7,580 bases of DNA from Clostridia bacterium (GCA_017397065.1 JAFQKE010000040.1:1-7580); one strand, 5' to 3'. Positions 1 through 5,556 are shown, counted from the stretch's first letter. The notes: generated from the sequence alone by a model not told the origin. Program-made: numbers and translations.

Positions 1-345
1 ACTATGCAGTACATTAAATGTGACGTTAGCACAATCTGCCTTGGTATGGCAGCAAGTATGGGTGCATTCCTTCTTGCAGCAGGCACAAAGGGTAAGCGTA
101 TGGCTTTGCCTAACAGTGAAATTATGATTCACCAGCCTTTGGGTCAGGCTGAAGGTCAGGCAACCGACATTTTAATTCACGCAAAGCATATTGAAAAAAC
201 ACGCAAGACCTTAAATACTATTCTTTCCGAGCGTACCGGTCGTCCTTTGGAAGAGATCGAGAGGGATACCGAGCGTGACAACTTTATGTCCGCTAAAGAG
301 GCTATGGAGTATGGCCTTATTGATAAGGTTATTGAAAAAAGATAA
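1..345 (+). CDS. clpP: ATP-dependent Clp protease proteolytic subunit ClpP (5'-truncated by the window)
   Basis: This is the C-terminal 114 codons of the serine peptidase that forms the two-ring proteolytic barrel used by ClpX and other Clp ATPases in the cytoplasm. The frame is open from base 1, and the first ATG (base 4) is internal, because the family is about 195 residues long and roughly 80 are missing upstream. All three catalytic residues are visible: the Ser of GMAASMGAF (codon 55-57), the His of MIHQPLG (codon 130-132) and the Asp of ERDTERDNF (codon 277-279). The ending [12 protein letters not shown] followed by TAA is the normal ClpP C-terminus. clpX follows on the same strand, as in many bacteria, and supplies the partner unfoldase. 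Identification is from family knowledge of these motifs and is close to certain. Confidence 0.97.
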   Translation, partial: TMQYIKCDVSTICLGMAASMGAFLLAAGTKGKRMALPNSEIMIHQPLGQAEGQATDILIHAKHIEKTRKTLNTILSERTGRPLEEIERDTERDNFMSAKEAMEYGLIDKVIEKR

Positions 346-354
346 TTTTGATGT

Positions 355-386
355 TTTCGCCGCCCGTTTTAAAATGGACGGCGAAA
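355..386 (+). promoter_or_regulatory. Hairpin in the clpP-clpX gap
   Basis: An almost perfect 32-base palindrome fills the gap, with arms at 355-370 and 371-386. The outer eight pairs (TTTCGCCG / CGGCGAAA) are perfect. The next eight contain one C-A mismatch and one G-U pair, and some central pairs must open to form the loop. No T-run follows on the + strand (next bases are ctgtgtaatg), so it does not look like a full intrinsic terminator. An mRNA processing or stability element, or a partial attenuator that sets the ClpP:ClpX ratio, is more likely; that role is inference. The hairpin ends 12 nt before the clpX Shine-Dalgarno sequence. Confidence 0.6.
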
Positions 387-398
387 CTGTGTAATGTT

Positions 399-403
399 AG
401 GAG
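399..403 (+). promoter_or_regulatory. clpX Shine-Dalgarno site that decides the start
   Basis: AGGAG lies 8 nt before the GTG at 412, an ideal spacing. The in-frame ATG at 394 lies upstream of this site and has no purine-rich stretch at a useful distance, so GTG 412 is the better start. Confidence 0.75.
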
Positions 404-411
404 TGACTACT

Positions 412-1713
412 GTGTCGGAAACAACCGAAAAAGATGTAGTTTGTTCATTTTGCGGAAAAACTCAGGATGAGGTTATGCAGCTTATAGCAGGCCCGGGTGT
501 ATATATTTGCGACCAATGTGTTGAGGTTTGCTTCTCTTTAATTGATGCCGACCACGATATATTCCCTGAATATAGCACAAAGGGAGGCAAATCAAGCAAA
601 AAATCCGCAAAAGAAAGTGAAACCTTTAAGCTCCCAACCCCTGCTGAGCTTAAAGCAAAACTCGATGAATATGTTGTAGGGCAGGAAAAGGCTAAAAAAA
701 CCTTGGCCGTTGCCGTTTATAATCACTATAAAAAAATAGGTGCCCTTAAAGATAAAAACCGAGAAGTTGAAATGGCAAAAAGCAATGTTTTGCTTTTAGG
801 TCCTACCGGTGTTGGTAAAACTCTGCTTGCAACCACTTTGGCAAGATTTTTAGATGTTCCCATAGCCATAACAGATGCCACTACCTTAACCGAGGCCGGT
901 TATGTGGGTGAGGACGTTGAGAATATTCTGCTCCGACTTATTCAAGCCGCCGATTATGATATCGAAAAGGCTGAGCGTGGCATTATTTATATTGATGAGA
1001 TTGATAAAATCAGCCGTAAATCTGAAAACACCTCCATCACCCGTGACGTAAGCGGTGAGGGTGTTCAGCAAGCACTTCTAAAAATATTAGAGGGTACTGT
1101 TGCGAACGTACCTCCTCAGGGCGGCAGAAAGCATCCCCAACAGGAGTTTATAAGAATTGATACCACAAATATTCTCTTCATTTGTGCAGGTGCGTTTGAT
1201 GGTATTGAAAAAATCATCGAGCGCAGAGTAGGTAGCGGTAGTCTTGGCTTCGGTGCCGAGATTAAAGCATCAACCGACCTGGAGCGTGAGGCTCTTTTAC
1301 CGCTTGCCACCCATAAGGATTTGGTTCGTTTCGGCCTTATTCCCGAGCTCGTTGGCCGTTTGCCCGTAATTTCACCCTTGGAATCCTTGGACGAGGATGC
1401 TATGGTTAGAATTATGACCGAGCCTAAAAATTCGGTGCTTAAACAGTATGAAGAGCTGTTTAAATTAGATGGCGTTAAGCTTACCTTTGAGCCGGAGGCA
1501 TTAAAAGCGGTGGCAAAGCTCACTGTTGAGCGAAAAACCGGTGCCAGAGGTCTGCGTTCCATTTTTGAAACCGCCCTTATTGATACTATGTATAAGGTTC
1601 CGGGCGAGAAAAACGTAACCGAGGTTATTGTTACCGAAGATAGCGTTTTAAATGGTACCGAGCCTAAAATAGTTAAAAAGAAAACAACTAAAGAAAAAGA
1701 AACCGTAGCATAA
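412..1713 (+). CDS. clpX: ATP-dependent Clp protease ATP-binding subunit ClpX
   Basis: This is the AAA+ unfoldase that recognises tagged or misfolded proteins, unfolds them with ATP and feeds them into ClpP. With the GTG start it has 433 residues, a usual family length. The N-terminal zinc-binding domain has CxxC pairs at C11/C14 and C33/C36. The AAA+ core shows Walker A GPTGVGKT (130-137), the substrate-gripping pore loop GYVG (163-166), Walker B IYIDE (192-196), the ELVGRLP segment with its arginine, and the sensor-2 motif GARGLRS (377-383). The ClpP-docking loop reads LGF (278-280) where IGF is the common form, a conservative change. The C-terminus is a lysine-rich tail ([12 protein letters not shown]). 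It follows clpP with a 66-nt gap containing a hairpin, and no separate promoter is obvious. The alternative start at ATG 394 would add six residues. No lon gene follows, unlike in many Gram-negative and Bacillus loci. Confidence 0.97.
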   Translation: MSETTEKDVVCSFCGKTQDEVMQLIAGPGVYICDQCVEVCFSLIDADHDIFPEYSTKGGKSSKKSAKESETFKLPTPAELKAKLDEYVVGQEKAKKTLAVAVYNHYKKIGALKDKNREVEMAKSNVLLLGPTGVGKTLLATTLARFLDVPIAITDATTLTEAGYVGEDVENILLRLIQAADYDIEKAERGIIYIDEIDKISRKSENTSITRDVSGEGVQQALLKILEGTVANVPPQGGRKHPQQEFIRIDTTNILFICAGAFDGIEKIIERRVGSGSLGFGAEIKASTDLEREALLPLATHKDLVRFGLIPELVGRLPVISPLESLDEDAMVRIMTEPKNSVLKQYEELFKLDGVKLTFEPEALKAVAKLTVERKTGARGLRSIFETALIDTMYKVPGEKNVTEVIVTEDSVLNGTEPKIVKKKTTKEKETVA

Positions 1714-1728
1714 ATATAAAGTTACATC

Positions 1729-1755
1729 AAAAAAGGGGCTGTAAAAAAAACAGCC
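1729..1755 (-). terminator. Hairpin with T-run, minus-strand orientation
   Basis: Stem GGCTGT (1737-1742) pairs with ACAGCC (1750-1755) around a seven-A loop. Read on the minus strand, the stem is followed by CC and then six Ts (1734-1729), an intrinsic-terminator layout for transcription arriving from the prs side. On the + strand, 16 nt after the clpX stop codon, no T-run follows, so it is a poor terminator for clpX. It lies about 390 nt beyond the prs stop and may be a back-up terminator or part of the local hairpin chain. Confidence 0.5.
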
Positions 1756-1803
1756 GTGCGATAAATTGTAGTTAATCGCAGAGATTTTTAGATGATACCG
1801 TAG

Positions 1804-1825
1804 GGGCAGGCGTCCTCGACTGCCC
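1804..1825. repeat. GC-rich palindrome, clostridial intergenic type
   Basis: GGGCAG (1804-1809) pairs with CTGCCC (1820-1825), with an inner CG/CG pair (1811-1812 / 1817-1818) around TCCT. The arrangement, a TAGGGGC... arm with a short centre and a returning ...GCCCG arm, resembles abundant short intergenic repeats that I recall from Ruminococcaceae genomes. That likeness is from memory and not verified here. Confidence 0.5.
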
Positions 1826-1827
1826 GT

Positions 1828-1855
1828 AAAAAAGCCTTTAAATTAACGGCTTTTT
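1828..1855 (+). terminator. Candidate bidirectional terminator downstream of clpX
   Basis: AAAAAGCC (1829-1836) pairs with GGCTTTTT (1848-1855). After one mismatch, three further A-T pairs close a small loop. The layout A-run, GCC/GGC stem, T-run works in either direction. On the + strand it is the first hairpin with a T-run after clpX, 115 nt past its stop codon. The GC part of the stem is only three pairs, so termination would be modest. Confidence 0.45.
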
Positions 1856-1865
1856 CACCTCATCC

Positions 1866-1903
1866 ACCGCTGATGCGGTCCCCCTTCCCCATCAAGGGGA
1901 AGG
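1866..1903. repeat. Paired palindromes, likely multicopy intergenic repeat
   Basis: Two adjacent hairpins are visible: ACCGC (1866-1870) with GCGGT (1875-1879) around TGAT, and CCTTCCCC (1883-1890) with GGGGAAGG (1896-1903) around ATCAA. The combination of a CCGC..GCGG palindrome next to a CCTTCCCC..GGGGAAGG palindrome matches a dispersed repeat that I recall as common in gut clostridial genomes. Its local base composition is much more GC-rich than the surrounding DNA, which fits an inserted element. Confidence 0.55.
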
Positions 1904-1922
1904 CATATAAACAACAATTTAC

Positions 1923-1946
1923 CGTTCGCTTTCCGGCTGCGGAACG
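1923..1946. repeat. Palindrome with two alternative pairings
   Basis: TTCCG (1931-1935) pairs with CGGAA (1940-1944) around GCTG. Alternatively, the outer arms CGTTC (1923-1927) and GAACG (1942-1946) pair. These two forms exclude each other. The same TTCCG could also pair with a second CGGAA at 1975-1979. No function can be assigned. Confidence 0.4.
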
Positions 1947-1984
1947 AGACTTAGCTAAACGCATAAAACCTGTTCGGAAATGGA

Positions 1985-2003
1985 TGAAACGTCACACGTT
2001 TCA
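1985..2003. repeat. Short perfect palindrome next to the right inverted repeat
   Basis: TGAAACGT (1985-1992) pairs with ACGTTTCA (1996-2003) around a three-base CAC centre. It abuts the right-hand 14-bp inverted repeat directly, as subterminal palindromes do in some small non-autonomous elements. It could also be a protein-binding palindrome; nothing here decides between these. Confidence 0.4.
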
Positions 2004-2039
2004 AACTACAATTTATCTTACCGATATATTTATAAACAA

Positions 2040-2083
2040 AAAATCTGCAACAAAAGTGATTCCACACTTTTATTGCAGATTTT
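2040..2083 (-). terminator. Strong intrinsic terminator for prs (probably bidirectional)
   Basis: Arms of 19 bases (2040-2058 and 2065-2083) pair with a single C-A mismatch (2051/2072) around the loop ATTCCA. Read on the minus strand, the stem runs into six Ts (2043-2038), 64 nt beyond the prs stop codon, which is the classic layout. On the + strand the stem is followed by TTTTCCGTTTTATTTT, so it could also stop read-through from clpX. A weaker hairpin, AAGGGA (2096-2101) with TCCCTT (2124-2129), lies between it and the prs stop and lacks a T-run on the minus strand. Confidence 0.8.
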
Positions 2084-2146
2084 CCGTTTTATTTTAAGGG
2101 ATTTAATAAACTTTATTTTTCATTCCCTTGTTATATGTAATACAAA

Positions 2147-3286
2147 TTATTTCTTTTTAAGCTCTGCGGTATGTTTTTCCATAAGCTTCTTTATGCGGTC
2201 TACAGGGTTAAGAAGCTCGCTTATAGAATTATCATAGTTAAGGGTATCAATAAGGTAGGCAATGTATTTAGACATATCAACATTGCAGTACCACTCACGT
2301 TTTAAAAGCTCGGGATCAGAGTAGATAAGGTTTGTGGTGAAAATTTTATCAATAAGACCTTTTTCGTAGTATTCATCGAATTTTTGAAGACCATCAACAA
2401 AAAGACCAAAGGTAGTGAATACAAAAATGCGGTTAGCACCTTTAGCTTTGAGCTTAGCAGCAATGTCAAGTATTGATTCGCCCGAAGAAATCATATCATC
2501 AACAATGATAAGATCTTTACCATCAATATTTTTGCCTAAAAACTCGTGTGCTTCAATGGGGTTACGTCCGTTTACAATTACAGAGTAGTTTCTGCGCTTG
2601 TAGAACATACCAAGATCTAAACCTAAAACAGAGGAGAAGTAGATGCATCGGCTCATTCCGCCCTCGTCAGGGGAAACAATCATTGCGTGGTCACGGTCAA
2701 TAACGATATCGGGAACATTTTTAACAAGTGCTTTTATCATTTGGTATGTGGGCATTACGTTATCAAATCCACCAAGGGGAATGGCGTTTTGAACTCTTGG
2801 GTCGTGTGCATCAAAGGTGATGATGTTTGTAACACCCATAGAGTGCAGCTCCTGAAGTGCAAGAGCACAGTCAAGTGATTCTCTGGAAGAACGACGGTGC
2901 TGTCTGCCCTCATAAAGCATAGGCATAATAACGGTTATTCTTCGTGCTTTACCACCAAGTGAAGCGATAACACGCTTTAAATCCTGATAGTGGTCATCGG
3001 GGCTCATAGGTACTGTTTGACCGTACATTTTGTAGGTAACGCCGTGGTTAAAGCAGTCACAAATGATGTATGCATCAAGTCCACGTGCTGTGTGATTGAA
3101 TACAGCCTTACCCTCACCGGTACCAAAGCGTGGGCAAACTGCAGGTACTACAAATGAATATCCTTCGGGTGTTTCACGCCATTGCTTTAAGTAATAGTCT
3201 ACCTTTTCAGAGATATTCTCACAACCCCTCATACTTATGAGAGCCAAATCTCCAAAAGGTGTGTGCTTAAAGGTTATTGTTGCCAT
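2147..3286 (-). CDS. prs: Ribose-phosphate pyrophosphokinase (PRPP synthetase), long divergent form
   Basis: The enzyme transfers pyrophosphate from ATP to ribose 5-phosphate, giving PRPP for purine, pyrimidine, histidine, tryptophan and NAD synthesis in the cytoplasm. The protein has 379 residues, about 60 more than the usual ~315. Family landmarks appear in order: RFGTGEGK (53-60) in the place of RFSDGE, RGLDAYII (68-75), the ATP-binding segment EGRQHRRSSRE (126-136), FDAHDPRVQ (158-166) in place of the DLHA..IQ motif, SPDEGG (205-210), the catalytic flexible loop YKRRN (229-233), and the ribose-5-phosphate/PRPP loop VDDMISSGES (262-271), where the commoner form is DD-I-T-GT. Catalytic residues therefore look intact, but the protein is far from the standard Prs. 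Extra length lies at the N-terminus and between the PRPP loop and the C-terminus. The start at 3286 has GGAGG 9 nt upstream; the ATG at 3295 touches that site. It has its own promoter, divergent from thyX. A genome may carry a second, standard prs. Confidence 0.9.
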   Translation of the reverse strand: MATITFKHTPFGDLALISMRGCENISEKVDYYLKQWRETPEGYSFVVPAVCPRFGTGEGKAVFNHTARGLDAYIICDCFNHGVTYKMYGQTVPMSPDDHYQDLKRVIASLGGKARRITVIMPMLYEGRQHRRSSRESLDCALALQELHSMGVTNIITFDAHDPRVQNAIPLGGFDNVMPTYQMIKALVKNVPDIVIDRDHAMIVSPDEGGMSRCIYFSSVLGLDLGMFYKRRNYSVIVNGRNPIEAHEFLGKNIDGKDLIIVDDMISSGESILDIAAKLKAKGANRIFVFTTFGLFVDGLQKFDEYYEKGLIDKIFTTNLIYSDPELLKREWYCNVDMSKYIAYLIDTLNYDNSISELLNPVDRIKKLMEKHTAELKKK

Positions 3287-3295
3287 TTTTAACAT

Positions 3296-3300
3296 CCTCC
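3296..3300 (-). promoter_or_regulatory. prs Shine-Dalgarno site that decides the start
   Basis: On the minus strand, GGAGG (3300-3296) stands 9 nt before the ATG at 3286. An in-frame ATG at 3295 begins immediately after the GGAGG with no spacer and is unlikely to be used. The start at 3286 gives MATITFKHTP as the N-terminus. Confidence 0.8.
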
Positions 3301-3363
3301 GTTTTTTGGTTTGTGTCAGGTGTTAATAGTGATAAAAAACCATTTTTTATATTTTATATTACT

Positions 3364-3392
3364 ATAATACCACAGATTTTCTCAATTGAAAA
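3364..3392 (-). promoter_or_regulatory. Candidate sigma-A promoter for prs
   Basis: On the minus strand the -10 box TATTAT (3369-3364) is preceded by TGG, an extended -10 element. A -35-like TTTTCA (3392-3387, four of six consensus bases) sits 17 nt upstream. Transcription would start near 3357, leaving a leader of about 70 nt. The leader is A/T-rich and I see no known riboswitch or PurR-box-like pair in it. Confidence 0.55.
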
Positions 3393-3443
3393 GAGTATAT
3401 TTATATATTTTTTAAAATTTTGACAAATATCTACAAATTATAA

Positions 3444-3472
3444 TTGATATATCATTAAATATTTGCTATAAT
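3444..3472 (+). promoter_or_regulatory. Strong sigma-A promoter for the thyX operon
   Basis: TTGATA (3444-3449), a 17-nt spacer and a perfect TATAAT (3467-3472) preceded by TGC form a near-ideal vegetative promoter with an extended -10. Transcription would start near 3479, giving a leader of about 60 nt before thyX. Very A/T-rich DNA upstream (3340-3440) could act as an UP element. This appears to be the only clear promoter for the five-gene run that follows. Confidence 0.75.
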
Positions 3473-3527
3473 AGTTACTGTAAATAGAATGAAATAGTAT
3501 TGCCACTAAAAAATAAGGCATTTTTGA

Positions 3528-3534
3528 AAGGAAG
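3528..3534 (+). promoter_or_regulatory. thyX Shine-Dalgarno site
   Basis: AAGGAAG stands 7 nt before the ATG at 3542. The open frame extends upstream to a TTG at 3500, but that codon has no ribosome binding site and the family N-terminus (MAKVTLLTYTTEPE) begins at 3542. Confidence 0.8.
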
Positions 3535-3541
3535 ATTTAAT

Positions 3542-4315
3542 ATGGCTAAGGTAACCTTGCTTACATACACCACCGAGCCGGAGCGCACAGTTGCTTCTGC
3601 GGCGAAGCTTTGCTATTCAGCTTCTGATATTGCAACTATTAAAGATGGACTTACCGATGAAAAGACCGCATCTTTTGTAGAGATGCTTGCTGAAATTGGT
3701 CACGAAAGCCCAATCGAGCACGCATATTTCACCTTTGGTATTGAAGGGGTATCCCGTTCTCTGTTAGCACAGATTACCCGTCATAGAATGGCATCCTTTT
3801 CGGTGCAGAGCCAAAGGTACGTTAAAGAAAAGGATTTAGCATATGTAACTCCTCCCGAAATCGCCAAAGATCCCGAAGCTTTAAAATTATATAGGGAGTC
3901 TATGGCTCAGGCGGAGGAGGCTTATCATAAGCTGGCAGATATGCTGAGCGAGGGCTATGTTGCTGAAAATCTTGCAGCAGGTATGGATGAGAAAACCGCA
4001 CGTCGCAACGCCGAGAAAAAGGCTATTGAGGATGCTCGCTTTGTTTTGCCGAATGCTTGCGAAACAAAAATGGTTATGACCATAAACGCAAGAAGTCTTA
4101 TGAATTTTTTCCATCATCGCTGTTGTAATCGTGCTCAATGGGAAATACGTGATGTTGCTGATCAGATGTTGGCTTTAGTTAGTAAGGTTGCACCTAACAT
4201 CTTTAAAACTGCCGGCCCTCCCTGCTTGGTGGGAGGTTGCCCTGAGGGGAAAATGTCCTGCGGAAAAATTAAAGAGGTTAGAGAAAAATATAAAAATATG
4301 CGTGAAAAATTTTAA
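3542..4315 (+). CDS. thyX: FAD-dependent thymidylate synthase ThyX
   Basis: ThyX makes dTMP from dUMP, with methylene-THF as carbon donor and reduced FAD as hydride source, releasing THF rather than DHF. It is unrelated to ThyA. The protein has 257 residues. The signature RHRxxSxxxxSxR is present as RHRMASFSVQSQR (80-92), preceded by SPIEHAYFTF (56-65), a conserved substrate/FAD region. The second signature is NFFHHRCCNRAQWEIR (188-203), with the dUMP-binding arginine region. The C-terminus carries a cysteine cluster, GPPC..GGCPEGKMSCGK (C228, C233, C240), which I recall from clostridial ThyX proteins and whose role I do not know. It is the first gene after a strong promoter and lies 18 nt before the thymidylate kinase that uses its product. 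Start chosen from the AAGGAAG site. The family call is firm. Confidence 0.96.
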   Translation: MAKVTLLTYTTEPERTVASAAKLCYSASDIATIKDGLTDEKTASFVEMLAEIGHESPIEHAYFTFGIEGVSRSLLAQITRHRMASFSVQSQRYVKEKDLAYVTPPEIAKDPEALKLYRESMAQAEEAYHKLADMLSEGYVAENLAAGMDEKTARRNAEKKAIEDARFVLPNACETKMVMTINARSLMNFFHHRCCNRAQWEIRDVADQMLALVSKVAPNIFKTAGPPCLVGGCPEGKMSCGKIKEVREKYKNMREKF

Positions 4316-4333
4316 GGATTGGAACTGTAAAAA

Positions 4334-4999
4334 ATGGGTAAGCTTGTTGTTTTAGAGGGGCTGGACGGTTCGGGAAAATCCACCCAGCTTTCATTACTAG
4401 AAGAAAATTTATCAAAGTTAGGTTTTGATTTTAAAACCGTTTCTTTTCCGGAATATACCCTTCCCTCATGTGAGCCTGTAAAAATGTATCTGGCAGGCGA
4501 ATTCGGGAAAAATCCTAACGATGTTAACGCATATGCCGCCTCTCTTTTTTATGCGGTAGATCGTTTTGCAAGTTATAAAAAGGGTTGGTGCGATTTTTAT
4601 AATAATGGTGGCCTTATTTTGGCGGGCAGGTACGCAACCTCTAATGCAATTCATCAGACGTCAAAGCTTAATAAATCCGAATGGGTAAATTATCTTGAGT
4701 GGCTAGAGGATTTGGAATACAGTAAGGTGGGAATCCCCAAGCCCGACAAGGTTATATATTTAAATGTTCCCATAGATATTTCTCAAAATCTTCTATCAGG
4801 CAGATATGAAGGTGATGAGTCTAAAAAAGACATTCACGAGAGAGATGTGAGCTATCTTAATCACTGTCACGAGGCGGCGGATTTCGCTGTAAAGCAGTTT
4901 GGCTGGGACAAAATAGAATGTTACGAAAATGGTGTTATGCGTTCTAGAGAAAGCATTGCAGATGAAATTTTAGCCAAGGTATTACCCTTAATAAAATAG
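4334..4999 (+). CDS. tmk: Thymidylate kinase (dTMP kinase) with an altered DR motif
   Basis: It phosphorylates dTMP to dTDP with ATP, the step after ThyX. The protein has 221 residues. The P-loop is GLDGSGKST (9-17), and FPEY (38-41) matches the FP dTMP-binding segment. VDRFAS (75-80) lies where the conserved helix over the substrate is expected. The lid region SGRYEGDESKKDIHERD (155-171) is arginine- and lysine-rich. The segment expected to read DR(Y/F) reads AGRYATSNAIHQ (97-108): the acidic residue is replaced by glycine while the arginine is kept. The rest looks intact, so I read it as a functional member of a divergent clostridial branch, not a broken gene. The start has GGA 10 nt upstream, and AAGGA overlaps the thyX stop codon. 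The next gene's ribosome binding site overlaps its own TAG. It could conceivably act on a related nucleoside monophosphate, but the position after thyX favours dTMP. Confidence 0.9.
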   Translation: MGKLVVLEGLDGSGKSTQLSLLEENLSKLGFDFKTVSFPEYTLPSCEPVKMYLAGEFGKNPNDVNAYAASLFYAVDRFASYKKGWCDFYNNGGLILAGRYATSNAIHQTSKLNKSEWVNYLEWLEDLEYSKVGIPKPDKVIYLNVPIDISQNLLSGRYEGDESKKDIHERDVSYLNHCHEAADFAVKQFGWDKIECYENGVMRSRESIADEILAKVLPLIK

Positions 5000-5010
5000 G
5001 AGTTTTAGTT

Positions 5011-5556
5011 ATGATATATGTTTTTTTGGCGGAGGGCTTTGAAGAAATTGAAGCTGTAGCTCCGATTGATTTTTTAAGAAGAGCAGAACTAAGTGTTGCA
5101 ACGGTTGGTGTGGGTAGAAAAACCGTAACAGGTTCGCACGGTATTCCCATTATAGCCGATGTTATGGACTGTGAAATTGCTCCTGATGAAAACTGTGAAG
5201 GTATTATTTTGCCCGGTGGTATGCCCGGAACTTTAAATCTTGAAAAAAACGAGACTGTTCAAAAATTTATTGATTATGCTGTGGAAAACAATCTCATAAT
5301 CGGTGCTATTTGTGCCGCACCTTCGATTCTTGGACATAAAGGTATTTTAAACGGGAAACGTGCCGTTTGTTATGATGGCTTTGAAACTCAGCTTTTCGGT
5401 GCCGAGATTGGAAATACACCTGTTTGCCGTGATGGTAATATTATAACCGCCGTAGGTGCAGGAGCAGCACTTGAGTTTGGCTTTAAGCTAACCGAAGCTT
5501 TTTCAGACAGTAAGCAAGCTAATAGAATAAAGGAATCAATGAAATGCATCCAATAG
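5011..5556 (+). CDS. DJ-1/PfpI family protein (YajL/ThiJ-like)
   Basis: This is a 181-residue single-domain protein of the DJ-1 branch. The acidic residue of the active site is in AEGFEEIEA (7-15, probably E14), the loop LPGGMPG is at 67-73, and the nucleophile-elbow cysteine is C101 in IGAICAAPSIL (97-107). The position of the human DJ-1 histidine falls near VCYDGFE (119-125), with no histidine, as I recall for many bacterial members. Family members have been described as chaperones, glyoxalases or deglycases and oxidative-stress proteins, and the deglycase role is disputed. The exact reaction here cannot be read from the sequence. The AGGAG site (4998-5002) overlaps the tmk stop codon and lies 8 nt before the ATG. 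The gene's end overlaps the next start by 13 nt, so it is translationally tied to the folate enzyme downstream. Old annotations calling such proteins ThiJ thiamine enzymes should not be trusted. Confidence 0.9.
   Translation: MIYVFLAEGFEEIEAVAPIDFLRRAELSVATVGVGRKTVTGSHGIPIIADVMDCEIAPDENCEGIILPGGMPGTLNLEKNETVQKFIDYAVENNLIIGAICAAPSILGHKGILNGKRAVCYDGFETQLFGAEIGNTPVCRDGNIITAVGAGAALEFGFKLTEAFSDSKQANRIKESMKCIQ

Larger units (their letters stand above)
1760..2017. repeat. 258-bp hairpin mosaic bounded by a 14-bp inverted repeat (possible MITE-like element)
   Basis: A perfect 14-bp inverted repeat brackets the stretch: GATAAATTGTAGTT at 1760-1773 and AACTACAATTTATC at 2004-2017. A third, near-identical copy lies inside (1909-1921, AAACAACAATTTA, one mismatch to 2003-2015), in the same direction as the right-hand copy. 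Between the ends are successive palindromes at 1804-1825, 1828-1855, 1866-1879, 1883-1903, 1923-1946 and 1985-2003. No credible protein is encoded. No target-site duplication is visible at the edges (left flank ends gtgc, right flank begins ttac), so mobility is not demonstrated. A nested pile of small non-autonomous repeats is my preferred reading; a structured transcript is a weaker alternative. Confidence 0.5.

Noticed and set aside
1116..1562. A 148-codon open frame antisense to clpX
   Set aside because: It lies wholly within the highly conserved clpX coding sequence, lacks a ribosome binding site, and shows the serine/arginine-rich composition typical of an antisense shadow.
1873..2097. 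A 74-codon + strand open frame between clpX and prs
   Set aside because: It is made of the palindromic repeats and the prs terminator arms, has no ribosome binding site or family likeness, and its start lies inside a hairpin loop.
1714..2146. CRISPR array or tRNA gene in the repeat-rich gap
   Set aside because: There are no regularly spaced identical direct repeats with unique spacers, and no cloverleaf with a TTC loop pattern could be found.
3301..3340. GTTTTTT/AAAAAAC pairing just upstream of the prs ribosome binding site
   Set aside because: It is almost all A-U with a long loop, and such pairings are expected by chance in this A/T-rich leader.
3420..3446. TTGACA (3420-3425) as the -35 of the thyX promoter
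   Set aside because: The bases at 16-18 nt spacing do not resemble a -10 box, and the best -10 (TATAAT at 3467) pairs with TTGATA at 3444.
3501..3525. TGCC..GGCA hairpin followed by TTTTT in the thyX leader, possible attenuator
   Set aside because: The stem is only four pairs with a 12-base A-rich loop, too weak to call a terminator or riboswitch, and no folate riboswitch features are visible.
3500..3541. N-terminal extension of thyX from TTG 3500
   Set aside because: No Shine-Dalgarno site precedes it, it would begin in the proposed mRNA leader, and the AAGGAAG site serves ATG 3542.
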